A stretch of 64,000 bases of DNA, from positions 163,673 to 227,672 of the forward strand of contig CAMTVY010000010.1 in NCBI GenBank assembly GCA_947085325.1. Direction: 5' to 3'. The notes under the pieces are model-generated. The model did not search any database. It was not told the origin of the DNA and saw only the letters and a program-made list of their open reading frames with translations. The translations under genes and the position numbers were made by a program. This DNA is from JAQBXX01 sp947085325. GTDB lineage: Bacteria; Pseudomonadota; Gammaproteobacteria; SURF-13. The stretch's first letter is position 1, and every line of letters begins with the position of its first letter. Below, piece by piece: positions 27,158-35,971 of this stretch.

Positions 27158-29161
27158 CTACTTGAGCGGCCACTCCGGACTTTGCGCCGGCCACACGCCG
27201 CGCTCAATCACCTTGCTGTGCTCGAAGGCGAGGAAGCTCTCCGTGCCGTAATGCGGCAGCGGTCGCAGCAGCGCCTCCAGTGCGCGCGTATCGGAGACGG
27301 AGATGAGGACGATGACCTTGCCGTTGCCTTGCTGCGCTGTCCACACTTGCGCAGTGCCTTTCCCGCTCAGGTTCTCCGGCCGCGCAGGAAGTTTCCGCTC
27401 GGCCAGGAACCGGTCAACCGCATCATGCTGGCCGATGACGAGCATGGGCGTGGCGGCATTCAACTCAGATGCAAACTGTGGCGCATGATCCAGCATCTTT
27501 TCCGCAAGCACGGCTGCTGTTTTGCGGAACAGATCATCCTGGGTGAGGGTGACAGTTTGTGTTGCGGGGTCGTTGATGACCTGGCGCAGGATCGGCGGAA
27601 GCTCGGCGGGATCCAGTCTGCGAAATACCCTGAAGTCCGGGTCGAGTGTGAGAGCGGACGGCGGGACAGAGGTTTCCAATGTGTAACGGGTCTCGGTTTG
27701 TGTCAACTCGAACACATGATCTTCAATGCCCCTGCTGGTTTTAACAGCCACCGGCACACGCAGCGCGTAAACCGGCGCGCTCTGGGTGAGGGTGAAACTG
27801 ACCGTATAGCGATCACCGGATTTTTTTGCAGAAACGTTTTCCAGTGCAAGCCGCGGCGCGCCGTTGCGGGTGAGCCATTGGCCGAACATGCCGGTGAGAT
27901 ATTCGCCGGAACTTTGCTCAAAGGCATATTGCAGGTCGTTCCAGCCCGCTGTTTTGAATGGGTGTTGATTCCAGAAGCGGCGTAATCCGGTATCGAATGC
28001 CGCTGTGCCGATCTGGTCGCGCAGCATCAGAAACAGGAACGCCGCCTTGTGGTAGCCGACGGTTTGCGAAGCGCTGTGGTGGCGTGAAGAGAACTCACGC
28101 AAGGCAATATCCTGGCCTTGCGGTATCGCGGCGAAGTCACGCAGCCAGGACAGTCGCAGGGTACGCGCCGCGTCCGTGTCAGCGCGTTCCTTGTAGGTGT
28201 AATCGGCCATGAAGGTGGTGAGCCCCTCTGACCAGTTGCCGCGCTGCCAGTCCACATAGACGCCGTTGCCCCACCAGTTGTGCAATATTTCATGGCCGAG
28301 CGATCCAAAGCGGATGAACGGCAGGCGCAGCACATCGCTGCCAAGATAAGTGAGCGTAGGCATACCGAAGCCGGTGGGCAGCGGGCTGGAGACAATACTG
28401 AATTCGCTGAACGGGTAGGGCCCTATCCACCGGCTATACAGCTCGATGTAGCCGCTGATGGAGTCCAGATAGCCCTGCGCGAGCTCCGCGATGTGCGGGT
28501 GAAAATAGGTGCGCAGGCGCAGGCCGTTTTCGATGCGCTCCTCGATGCGATACGGCCCCGCCATGAGGGCGATGCCTTCGGCGGCGTGGCTAAACGCGAA
28601 GCGTGCACGGTAACGTCCCTGGTGCAGTGTCTCTTCCATCAGCGTGCCCGGTACGATGCCGCGCTGCGGGTCGGGGAGGTCGAGTGCAAGGGTGTAGGTG
28701 AAAGGCGCATCGTCCAGTTGCGGGTACCAGGCGCTGGAGGCAGGCAGATAGCTGCCGCTGCTGTCCGCCATCGCAGGCAGCCGGCGTAACACATCACGCT
28801 CGTCAGCCGTCGCCTTGAGGGGCGCCAATGTGCCCGTGTAGCGCACGGTGATGACATGCGGCGCAGCCTGCTCGCCCAGCGTGATGCGCCAGTGTGACAG
28901 GCCGTCCGCCGTGCCCGTGCTGTGCGCCAGTGGTTCGTTGTGCAGTTCGCGCCCGTCGAGAGCCAGATACTCCAGCGCAAACTCGCGGCCCAGGGCGAGG
29001 TGGACGGCTGCATTGCCCGTGAGGGTGATGGTATCCGTGGCCCTCAGTGAGCGCGTCGCAGGGTCGAGTTCAATGCCCAGATCATGGTGGATGCCGGTGA
29101 CGCCTGCCTGTGCCGTAACGGTTACGGCGCACCACAGCAGCAGCCCGGCGAGCGGCCTCAT
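27158..29161 (-). CDS. exported M1-family metallopeptidase-like protein
   Basis: The 667-aa product has a signal peptide (about residues 1-19, ending TAQA). The N-terminal beta domain resembles M1 aminopeptidases. The zinc site is complete: HEILH at 290-294 and the third ligand E312 in NWSEGLTTF. The GAMEN exopeptidase motif that normally lies before the zinc site is replaced by TGFGMPT (263-269), so classic aminopeptidase specificity is doubtful. The C-terminal ~170 aa are not recognised. It overlaps the ChaN-PDZ gene as ATGA and probably acts in the periplasm. Confidence 0.8.
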   Translation of the reverse strand: MRPLAGLLLWCAVTVTAQAGVTGIHHDLGIELDPATRSLRATDTITLTGNAAVHLALGREFALEYLALDGRELHNEPLAHSTGTADGLSHWRITLGEQAAPHVITVRYTGTLAPLKATADERDVLRRLPAMADSSGSYLPASSAWYPQLDDAPFTYTLALDLPDPQRGIVPGTLMEETLHQGRYRARFAFSHAAEGIALMAGPYRIEERIENGLRLRTYFHPHIAELAQGYLDSISGYIELYSRWIGPYPFSEFSIVSSPLPTGFGMPTLTYLGSDVLRLPFIRFGSLGHEILHNWWGNGVYVDWQRGNWSEGLTTFMADYTYKERADTDAARTLRLSWLRDFAAIPQGQDIALREFSSRHHSASQTVGYHKAAFLFLMLRDQIGTAAFDTGLRRFWNQHPFKTAGWNDLQYAFEQSSGEYLTGMFGQWLTRNGAPRLALENVSAKKSGDRYTVSFTLTQSAPVYALRVPVAVKTSRGIEDHVFELTQTETRYTLETSVPPSALTLDPDFRVFRRLDPAELPPILRQVINDPATQTVTLTQDDLFRKTAAVLAEKMLDHAPQFASELNAATPMLVIGQHDAVDRFLAERKLPARPENLSGKGTAQVWTAQQGNGKVIVLISVSDTRALEALLRPLPHYGTESFLAFEHSKVIERGVWPAQSPEWPLK

Positions 29162-30363
29162 TGCTGCGCGGGGAATTTGGCGACCACCTCAAGCGCGTGT
29201 TCGCCGCGCCTGATCTGGATGGGCAGCCAGGTGCCGGGCGCCTGGCGTTGTATGATCGTGCTCACCTCGGCGGCATTCTTTACCGTCACACCCGCCACTT
29301 GCAGCAGCAGGTCATCATTGCGCAGGCCCGTGTCTTCGGCAACGCTGTCGGGCGTGACGTCAACGATGCGCACACCGTCTTTGTCATCCTGCAGCCGCAC
29401 GCCCAGCCGTGGCTTGTCGCCCTGGGCCGCGACAGTTGGCGCTGCGATGCCGAAGACGGCGTCCGCAATCGTGGGTGTCAGCGCGTCACATGCCTGTTCA
29501 ACGTCCCAGGCGAGCAGCACGGCCACGTCATGTGTGCCAAGGTCGGCCAGCTGGTGCGGTACGCCGTAGCGGTTCATGACATGCCCGGCACCCATGATGC
29601 CGATCACCAGCGGCGCCTCCGGTTGGCGCACGGCACTGTTGAGGGCTTCGGCCATGGCGCGATCCCACGTCAACTGGCCTTCGCTGAAATGACGGAACCC
29701 GGCATCATCGAGATCGGGCGTGGCATCCGCTGCCTTGTCATGATCCGCCCCGGCGGGAGCTTTGCTATGGGCGCGATAGACCTCCGCGAGCTCTTCCAGA
29801 TAGCCCGGGCCCGCAGGTGCCGGTCGCGACACGCCTTCGTGCTGATCTTCAGGCACGGCATCCCACCCGCCTTTCCTGACGGCACTGGTAAAACTGCGCT
29901 CCACATTCAGCGCTACCATCGGGATACGGTTCATGCGTGCGAAATGGAACAGCGGCATGTAGAGCGCCGGGTCGTAATTCCATACCTTGTGCCACTCGGT
30001 TTGCTCCAGGAACTCGGCTTCGGAGAGCTTGCCCGCCACCCAGCGGTCGAGCGCGGCCTGCGTGCGGCGCGGGAACATTTCAAATCCCAGCACCAGATCA
30101 GAGCGCCGTGCGTGCAGCTGTGCGATAGTCTGCAATTGCCAGCGATGGTGCTCGAAGCTGCTGTGATTCTCGCCGAGCAATACCACTTGACGCCTGCTGA
30201 GTTTCTCCATGAAGACGGGTGCGATCAAGGCCGCCCCTTGCGGGTGTTGCGGCGATACCCATGTGGCGACAGGTACGCAGGCGTCTTTCCGGGTGTCGGC
30301 AGCGCTATGCCCGTTTACCCCAAACAGGCAAAGAGTGCAGAGAAGAAGGGTTTGTGTTTTCAT
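29158..30363 (-). CDS. exported ChaN-family protein with C-terminal PDZ domain
   Basis: The 401-aa product starts at ATG 30363, giving a signal peptide MKTQTLLLCTLCLFGVNGHSA; the longer upstream frame lacks one. Residues about 40-285 match the ChaN (DUF399) family, which binds haem in Campylobacter (VVLLGENHSSFEHH, VLGFEMFPRR, IGIMGAGHVMNRYG). Residues about 315-390 form a PDZ domain (GVRLQDDKDGVRIVDVTPDS, NDDLLLQVAGV). The PDZ suggests a tether to a periplasmic partner, plausibly the co-translated M1-like protein. Haem binding is inferred. Confidence 0.8.
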   Translation of the reverse strand: MKTQTLLLCTLCLFGVNGHSAADTRKDACVPVATWVSPQHPQGAALIAPVFMEKLSRRQVVLLGENHSSFEHHRWQLQTIAQLHARRSDLVLGFEMFPRRTQAALDRWVAGKLSEAEFLEQTEWHKVWNYDPALYMPLFHFARMNRIPMVALNVERSFTSAVRKGGWDAVPEDQHEGVSRPAPAGPGYLEELAEVYRAHSKAPAGADHDKAADATPDLDDAGFRHFSEGQLTWDRAMAEALNSAVRQPEAPLVIGIMGAGHVMNRYGVPHQLADLGTHDVAVLLAWDVEQACDALTPTIADAVFGIAAPTVAAQGDKPRLGVRLQDDKDGVRIVDVTPDSVAEDTGLRNDDLLLQVAGVTVKNAAEVSTIIQRQAPGTWLPIQIRRGEHALEVVAKFPAQQ

Positions 30364-30613
30364 GAGATATGAAGGTGCTGAATGACGCGTCAGTATAACA
30401 AAGGTAAAGACTGACATGCCGGTAGGTGTGCTCCGCCAGCGCCCGGCGGTGGGCGGCTGGGCCATGGACTAGCGGCGGGCTTGTCGTCAGCGATGAATTC
30501 GCCGATACCGATAGCCGGTTCATCCGGTGTAAACAGGTTGGCTGGAGGGGAGGGGAAGGGTAGGCCGCCACGTTTTTCGTATGATTTTGTAGCTGCAAGG
30601 TGGAGATCAAGGG

Positions 30614-32128
30614 TTAGCGGGCTGGCGCGCGATCCAGGCGCCGGTAGGAGATGGCCTCGGTGAGGTGGGCCGTGGTGATGTCATCACTTGCGGCCAGGTC
30701 GGCAATGGTACGGGCGACCTTGAGGATGCGGTGGTAGGCGCGGGCGGAGAGGCCTAGGCGTTCGATGGCGTGTTCAAGCAGTGTGTTGTCGGTGGTGCTC
30801 AGGCGGCAGTGCTTCTCGATTTGACGATTTTTGAGCAGGGCGTTGGGTTTTTTGTTGCGCTGGAGCTGGCGCGTGCGTGCCGCTGCGACACGCGCACGTA
30901 CTTGTGCGCTGGTTTCGGTGGTGGTATCAGGTTGTGCGTGCATGGCGTGTTGAGGAAGTTTCGGCACTTCGATGTGCATATCAATGCGGTCGAGCAGGGG
31001 GCCGGAGATGCGCGCGCGGTAGCGTTGCACCTGCTCCAGGGTGCAGTGACAGCGGCCGTTGCTGTCGCCCAGGTGACCGCAGGGGCAGGGGTTCATGGCG
31101 GCGATGAACTGGAAGCGCGCGGGAAATTCGGCCTGACGTGCGGCGCGTGAGATGGTGATGCGGCCCGACTCCAGCGGTTCGCGCAGGACTTCCAGCACGC
31201 GCCGGTCAAATTCAGGCAGTTCATCCAGAAACAGCACGCCGTGGTGGGCGAGCGATATCTCGCCCGGACGCGGTATGCTTCCTCCTCCCACCAGCGCCAC
31301 GCCCGATGCCGTGTGATGCGGCGCGCGAAACGGGCGTTTGCGCCATAGCCGGGTAGTGAAGCCGTGATCGCTGACGGACAGCAGCGCCGCCGACTCCAAG
31401 GCTTCGTCGTCCTCCATCTCCGGCAGGATGCCGGACAAACGACTCGCCAGCATGGTCTTGCCGGTGCCGGGCGGACCGATCATCAACAGGCTGTGGCCTC
31501 CGGCCGCAGCTATCTCCAACGCACGTTTGGCATGTTGCTGACCGCGCACCTCTGCTAAATCCTCTGTAGTTTCCTCTCCAAGCTGAGCCGCATTTAGCAC
31601 GTGCGGTGTGAGCGCCTTGGTTCCCGCCAAATGCGCGCACACTTCCAGCAAGTGGCGCGCGCCCAGTACCGTCACTCCCGTCACCAAAGCCGCTTCATCG
31701 GCATTTTCCATTGGCGTCAGCAACATGCGGCCTGCCTCGCGCACCTTCAGCGCCACGGGTAGCGCGCCGCGCACCGAACGCAGCTCGCCCGTCAAGGCCA
31801 GTTCCCCGATAAATTCGTAGTTTTCCAGTGCTTGTTTTGGGATTTGTCCCGAAGCGGCCAATATTCCGAGCGCAATCGCAAGATCAAAGCGTCCGCCTTC
31901 CTTGGGCAGATCGGCGGGCGCGAGGTTGATGGTGATGCGGCGTGTGGGGAAGTCGAAATGCGCGTTCAGTAAGGCGCTACGCACACGGTCTTTACTTTCC
32001 TTGACCGCCGCCTCCGGCAGGCCAACGATAGAAAGGCTGGGTAAGCCGTTGGAGAGATGTACCTCCACCGTGACCAGTGGGGCATCAATGCCGGACTGTG
32101 CACGGCTGTAGGCCACAGCGAGCGACAT
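30614..32128 (-). CDS. comM: YifB/ComM family AAA+ ATPase (Mg-chelatase-like helicase)
   Basis: ComM (504 aa) is a hexameric branch-migration helicase that promotes recombination of transformed DNA. The N-terminal domain begins MSLAVAYSRAQSGIDAPLV, with LPEAAVKESKDRVRSAL. Walker A GPPGTGKT is at 218-225, and the Mg-chelatase-like segment FRAPHHTASGVALVGGG and a C-terminal zinc-binding CPCGHLGD are present. The ~250-bp gap to the ChaN gene holds nothing I can name. ubiK lies 10 bases upstream in the same direction. Confidence 0.95.
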   Translation of the reverse strand: MSLAVAYSRAQSGIDAPLVTVEVHLSNGLPSLSIVGLPEAAVKESKDRVRSALLNAHFDFPTRRITINLAPADLPKEGGRFDLAIALGILAASGQIPKQALENYEFIGELALTGELRSVRGALPVALKVREAGRMLLTPMENADEAALVTGVTVLGARHLLEVCAHLAGTKALTPHVLNAAQLGEETTEDLAEVRGQQHAKRALEIAAAGGHSLLMIGPPGTGKTMLASRLSGILPEMEDDEALESAALLSVSDHGFTTRLWRKRPFRAPHHTASGVALVGGGSIPRPGEISLAHHGVLFLDELPEFDRRVLEVLREPLESGRITISRAARQAEFPARFQFIAAMNPCPCGHLGDSNGRCHCTLEQVQRYRARISGPLLDRIDMHIEVPKLPQHAMHAQPDTTTETSAQVRARVAAARTRQLQRNKKPNALLKNRQIEKHCRLSTTDNTLLEHAIERLGLSARAYHRILKVARTIADLAASDDITTAHLTEAISYRRLDRAPAR

Positions 32129-32137
32129 GAGGGGGCG

Positions 32138-32401
32138 TTATTCTGTCGTATGTGGTTTTAGAAATTCGGACTCAAGCGCCGCCACTTTATCATCCAGCGC
32201 CTTGAGCTTGGCACGTGTGCGTGACAGCACTTCAGTCTGTACGTCGAATTCCTCGCGCGTGACCAGGTTGAATCTGGCATAAGCCGAGTTGAATGAGGCC
32301 CGCAGATTTTTTTCGATATCAGCGCGCACGTCGCTCATGCCTGCGGGCAGGGCGTCGACGATGCCGCGCAGCAGATCATTCAGGGTTTGGGCGCCGGCCA
32401 T
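32138..32401 (-). CDS. ubiK: ubiquinone biosynthesis accessory factor UbiK
   Basis: This is a small coiled-coil protein (87 aa) of the UbiK/YqiC (BMFP) family that supports the aerobic ubiquinone assembly complex with UbiJ. The C-terminal VTREEFDVQTEVLSRTRAKL and LKALDDKVAALE heptads are characteristic. The ubiK-comM pairing is common in gammaproteobacteria. Confidence 0.92.
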   Translation of the reverse strand: MAGAQTLNDLLRGIVDALPAGMSDVRADIEKNLRASFNSAYARFNLVTREEFDVQTEVLSRTRAKLKALDDKVAALESEFLKPHTTE

Positions 32402-32474
32402 AAGACTTCCTTTGGATTGCTACGTATAGTGTATGAAAAATCGCCGCCACATGCCATCTGTTCAGGTTAAGCGC

Positions 32475-33695
32475 TTAGCCGCTGTCTTCAAGGTACGTAG
32501 TGCGTTCCACCGCGTACTTGAGTAATTCGCTGACCTTGGCGGGCGTTACGGCGGCAAGCTGTTCGCTGCGCTCTTGTAAGCTCGGGTGCCGTTCGAGATA
32601 GATCGCCTCGTGCGCCAGCCGCTCCATGACGCTTTCCGGATCATCCGCCTCGATCAATAGGCCCGCGCGCAGGTGGCGTTGTGCCGTCTCCAATTCCGCA
32701 GGCTCAGGGCCTGAGACTATGAGTTGCTGCAAGATGACCTCGACGGCGCTGCGGCAGTCCTGAGCTTCCCGCGCATCACAAGCTGTTTGTATGAACCAGA
32801 GCCCCGTGTCTGAATATACCTCATGGCGTGATTGCACATCGTAAACCAGACCGCGCCGTTCGCGCAGTTCCTGAAATAACCGCGAAGAGACGCCTCCGGC
32901 AAGCAGGTGATTGGCGACCAGCAGGGCCGGAAAATCAGGATGATTAGCCGCCGGCGCGGGCATGATCCATAACAAGTGCCGTTGCTCGCCGCTGGTTGCT
33001 TCACGATGCATTCCAGGTGAGTGGCGAGGCGGTTGTTGGGCCGGCGCTGCGCCGGCCGGCAGCGCCGCGAGCGGCGCGCAGCGGCGCGCGAGCTCCGCAT
33101 GATCCAGGGCGCCTGCCGCGACGACATAAAGCCTGTCGCCCGACAACTGCGTAGCCAAATATTCACGTAGCGCTCGCGCGCTCGCTTGTTCGAGCACCTC
33201 GCGCCGGCCCAGCAACGGCCAGCCCATGGGGTGATCGGGCCAGGTGAGGGCGATGCCGTGCTCTTCCAGTCTCTCGGCAGGCTGATCGGCGATCATCGCC
33301 ATTTCCTGTAGCACCACATTGCGCTCGAGCGCGATATCCTGTTCGGTAAACGTCGGCGCGAGCAACAGGTTGATGAACAAGTCGAGCAGTTCCGGCGCAT
33401 TTTCAGCCGGGACTAAACCGTGCAGCGCGGTCAGTTCGCGGCCGGTATGGGCGTTGACCTGTCCCCCCATCGCCTCAAAATAGCGGGCAAGTGCTTGGGC
33501 GTCGTACTGCGCCGTGCCTTTGAACAGCAGATGTTCCAGCAGGTGCGCGTAACCGCATTGCTCCGCTCGTTGATGCCGGCCGCCGTTCACCCACCACAGG
33601 CCGATGGCGGTGCTCTGGGTGTCCATGGGGTAAGAGATAATCCGGACGCCGTTGGAGAGCAGGCTTTTTTGGATTGTCGCTGGAGCTATCATCAA
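32475..33695 (-). CDS. M16 family zinc metallopeptidase (processing-peptidase-like)
   Basis: The 406-aa product has the inverted zinc motif HLLEH at residues 51-55 (HXXEH) with the downstream glutamate E131 in RNVVLQEM. The C-terminal M16 inactive-domain half includes GGVSSRLFQELRERRGLVY, the substrate-grip signature. It resembles PqqL/MPP-type single-chain half enzymes that dimerise. No signal peptide is evident. The gene is divergent from the guanidine operon; 457 bp separate its start from the transporter start. Confidence 0.9.
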   Translation of the reverse strand: MMIAPATIQKSLLSNGVRIISYPMDTQSTAIGLWWVNGGRHQRAEQCGYAHLLEHLLFKGTAQYDAQALARYFEAMGGQVNAHTGRELTALHGLVPAENAPELLDLFINLLLAPTFTEQDIALERNVVLQEMAMIADQPAERLEEHGIALTWPDHPMGWPLLGRREVLEQASARALREYLATQLSGDRLYVVAAGALDHAELARRCAPLAALPAGAAPAQQPPRHSPGMHREATSGEQRHLLWIMPAPAANHPDFPALLVANHLLAGGVSSRLFQELRERRGLVYDVQSRHEVYSDTGLWFIQTACDAREAQDCRSAVEVILQQLIVSGPEPAELETAQRHLRAGLLIEADDPESVMERLAHEAIYLERHPSLQERSEQLAAVTPAKVSELLKYAVERTTYLEDSG

Positions 33696-33735
33696 GACTC
33701 GAATAGCACCTTATTGAGGCGTATCTGAATATTGC

Positions 33736-33752
33736 TGCACAAAAAGGGTGCA
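33736..33752 (+). promoter_or_regulatory. NtrC-like binding site upstream of the guanidine/urease operon
   Basis: The 17-mer TGCACAAAAAGGGTGCA matches the NtrC dyad consensus (TGCACYAnnnTGGTGCA) at all but two defined positions. It lies about 130 bp upstream of the sigma-54 promoter at 33885, a normal enhancer distance. It was identified by eye, without a scored matrix. Confidence 0.55.
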
Positions 33753-33884
33753 GAGTAATGCGATAGGTGCTTGAGGCAGCCTCGCTTTGCGTAGCCTTTT
33801 TGAAGCAAGTTTGTATATGGAATCTTCAACAAAACAGGTACCTGTGCAGGGTTTTCGAAATTGATTAAAGCCCGCTCAACCGGC

Positions 33885-33900
33885 TGGCATAGTAGTTGCT
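33885..33900 (+). promoter_or_regulatory. sigma-54 (-24/-12) promoter of the guanidine/urease operon
   Basis: TGGCATA-GTAG-TTGCT fits the sigma-54 consensus TGGCAYR-N4-TTGCW exactly, with GG and GC at the required spacing. Transcription would start near 33911, about 45 bases before the guanidine aptamer and 240 before the first ATG. Confidence 0.75.
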
Positions 33901-33957
33901 CCAGTATCAGGCGAGGGGTCGAGCACTGCGCCTCGTCCCATAGTTTACCCTAATGAC

Positions 33958-34067
33958 AACTAGGGTTCCGGTTCGCGGCGGATTTTGTCGTGGATGCTGG
34001 TCCGAGAGTTGTCGGCCTCGCCTTCATTATGGGTTGGGCTCCACGGCGGGATAAAAGCCCGGGAGAT
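33958..34067 (+). promoter_or_regulatory. guanidine-I (ykkC class) riboswitch aptamer
   Basis: Three conserved blocks occur in order and spacing: CTAGGGTTCCG (33960-33970), CTGGTCCGAGAG (33997-34008) and ACGG followed by GGGATAAAAGCCCGGGAGA (34043-34065). These are the hallmark nucleotides of the guanidine-sensing ykkC subtype. Variable stems fill the gaps. Downstream, AAGCAGG (34068-34074) can pair with CCTGCTT (34105-34111), perhaps part of the expression platform; no clear U-tract terminator is seen. The first gene starts at 34152. Confidence 0.92.
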
Positions 34068-34151
34068 AAGCAGGTTTTGCATAGGCCCTGACAAGGACTT
34101 AAGCCCTGCTTGACCTCTCGCGCCCATAAACCGTTATGGAGATTGACTCTT

Positions 34152-35141
34152 ATGAAAACGCATCGTATCCCCGTGGTAGCTGTCCTGTTGTGCTCGCTGG
34201 TCGGGCTCCTTCATCCGCACCCCGTCCAGGCCGAAGTCAAGGTGGGCCTCAGCGACTGGCCCGGCTGGGTGGCCTGGTACGTTGCCGAACAAAAAGGCTA
34301 CTTTAAGAAATACGGCGCCAAGGTCGAACTGGTGTGGTTTCCCAATTACACCGACTCAATCCAGGCGCTCTCAGCGGGCAAGCTGGATGCCAATTCCCAG
34401 ACCTGGAGCGACAGCATGGCCCCGCTCGCGGCGGGCGTGCCCCTCAAGCTGATTCTGGTTAACGATAATTCTGCGGGCAACGATGCCCTGATGGTCAAGC
34501 CGGCGATTAAATCCTTCGCCGATCTCAAGGGCAAGACCATCGCCCTGGAACAATTCAGCATCTCACACTTCGTGCTGGTGACGGCGCTGGCCAGGAACGG
34601 CATGACCCCCGCTGACGTGAAGGTCGTCAATCTCACCGCCGGTGATGCGGCCGCCGCGTTTTTAAGCGGACGGGTGGATGCCGCAGTGGTGTGGAATCCG
34701 TGGGTCAACCAGATTCAGTTGAGCGGCAAGGGCCATGCCTTGTTCACGTCCAGGGACATGCCGGGTTTGATTCCCGATGCGCTGGTCGCGCAACAGAAGG
34801 CGATCAATGACAAGGTGAAGCGCAAGGATTTCATCGGCATGATCAAGGCGTGGTTTGACGCGGTCAAGTTTATCGAGGCGCATCCTGAGGAAGCGGCCAA
34901 GATCATGTCCAAGATCGTCGGCCTTGACGCCAAGGAGTATAAGACCTTCCTGCCCGGCACGCGTTTCTTCCACGAGGCGGATAATCTGGAGGCCTTCGGT
35001 CCTTCCGGTAATCCCAAATCTCTGCTGGCGGTGGGGCCGGTCATCGAGAAGTTTCTCAAGGACAATAAACTCCTGGAAGGGACGGTGAATTTCCAGAAAG
35101 GGCTGGATGACTCGCTGCTCCAGGAGGCGATAGCGCAATGA
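34152..35141 (+). CDS. NrtA/TauA-family ABC transporter substrate-binding protein, probable guanidine uptake
   Basis: This is a periplasmic binding protein of 329 aa with a signal peptide ending HPVQA (about residue 27). The mature part begins EVKVGLSDWPGWVAWYVAEQ, the usual start of nitrate/sulfonate/taurine-type binding proteins, and includes GDAAAAFLSGRVDAAVVWNPW. It is the first gene after the guanidine-I riboswitch; ykkC-linked transporters of this family have been associated with guanidine and related compounds. The ligand is inferred from the riboswitch and gdmH. The start is ATG 34152 (GGAG upstream), not the TTG at 34110. Confidence 0.85.
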   Translation: MKTHRIPVVAVLLCSLVGLLHPHPVQAEVKVGLSDWPGWVAWYVAEQKGYFKKYGAKVELVWFPNYTDSIQALSAGKLDANSQTWSDSMAPLAAGVPLKLILVNDNSAGNDALMVKPAIKSFADLKGKTIALEQFSISHFVLVTALARNGMTPADVKVVNLTAGDAAAAFLSGRVDAAVVWNPWVNQIQLSGKGHALFTSRDMPGLIPDALVAQQKAINDKVKRKDFIGMIKAWFDAVKFIEAHPEEAAKIMSKIVGLDAKEYKTFLPGTRFFHEADNLEAFGPSGNPKSLLAVGPVIEKFLKDNKLLEGTVNFQKGLDDSLLQEAIAQ

Positions 35142-35173
35142 GCGGGCGCTGCTGATCCGGTGCGTCGTACGGC

Positions 35174-35971
35174 ATGAAGAGCAAGACGGCGTTTTGGGCC
35201 GTGCGCGGCGATCTGGCGCGCAGCACCTATCTCGTCATCGGGCTCATCGGTTTTGCCTGTCTGCTGTTGGTCTGGGGTGGGCTGGCGGCGAGTGGCTGGT
35301 TTGAGCGCATCTTTCTGCCCGGCCCGCTCGAGGTGCTGCGGCGGTTTGTAGTCTGGCTCACCCAAGCCGATCTGTTGGGTGATATCCGCATCAGCATTTA
35401 CCGGGTGATGGCGGGATTTCTGTTTTCGCTGTTGATCGCGCTACCGCTGGGTCTCTTGATAGGAACCTTCAAACCGGCGCAGGCCTTTTTCGAGCCGCTG
35501 ATCGAATTTGCGCGTTATCTCCCGGCGGTGGCCTTTGTGCCGCTGGTGATGTTGTGGGTGGGGATTGATGAAGGCGCCAAGATCACTATCATCTGGATCG
35601 GCGTGTTTTTCCAGATGGTGCTGATGATCTCCGAGGACGTGCGCCGTGTTCCCATGACGCAGATCGAGGCGGCACAGACGATGGGCGCCAGCTGCGGCGA
35701 GATACTTACGCGCGTGGTGTTGAAATCCGCCATGCCCAATATCGTGGACACGCTACGCGTGACGATGGGATGGGCGTGGACGTATCTTGTCGTCGCCGAG
35801 CTGGTGGCGGCCAACTCAGGTCTCGGCTACGCCATCCTCAAGGCACAGCGCTTTTTGCAGACCGACAAGATATTTGCCGGAATTCTGCTGATCGGGCTCA
35901 TCGGTTTCATCATGGATCAGTTATTTCGCATGCTGCACCGCAGGAGTTTTCCATGGCTGCATCATCGATAA
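35174..35971 (+). CDS. ABC transporter permease, probable guanidine uptake
   Basis: This is a membrane permease of 265 aa in the NrtB/SsuC/TauC family with about six transmembrane helices. The binding-protein-dependent loop appears as EAAQTMGASCGEILTRVVLKSAMPNI (EAA motif contacting the ATPase). It starts 32 bases after the binding-protein gene and overlaps the ATPase gene by 19 bases. The substrate is inferred from context. Confidence 0.88.
   Translation: MKSKTAFWAVRGDLARSTYLVIGLIGFACLLLVWGGLAASGWFERIFLPGPLEVLRRFVVWLTQADLLGDIRISIYRVMAGFLFSLLIALPLGLLIGTFKPAQAFFEPLIEFARYLPAVAFVPLVMLWVGIDEGAKITIIWIGVFFQMVLMISEDVRRVPMTQIEAAQTMGASCGEILTRVVLKSAMPNIVDTLRVTMGWAWTYLVVAELVAANSGLGYAILKAQRFLQTDKIFAGILLIGLIGFIMDQLFRMLHRRSFPWLHHR

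Noticed and set aside
34110..34151. TTG 34110 as the start of the binding-protein gene
   Set aside because: The 14 extra residues precede a normal signal peptide beginning at ATG 34152, and the region is riboswitch leader.
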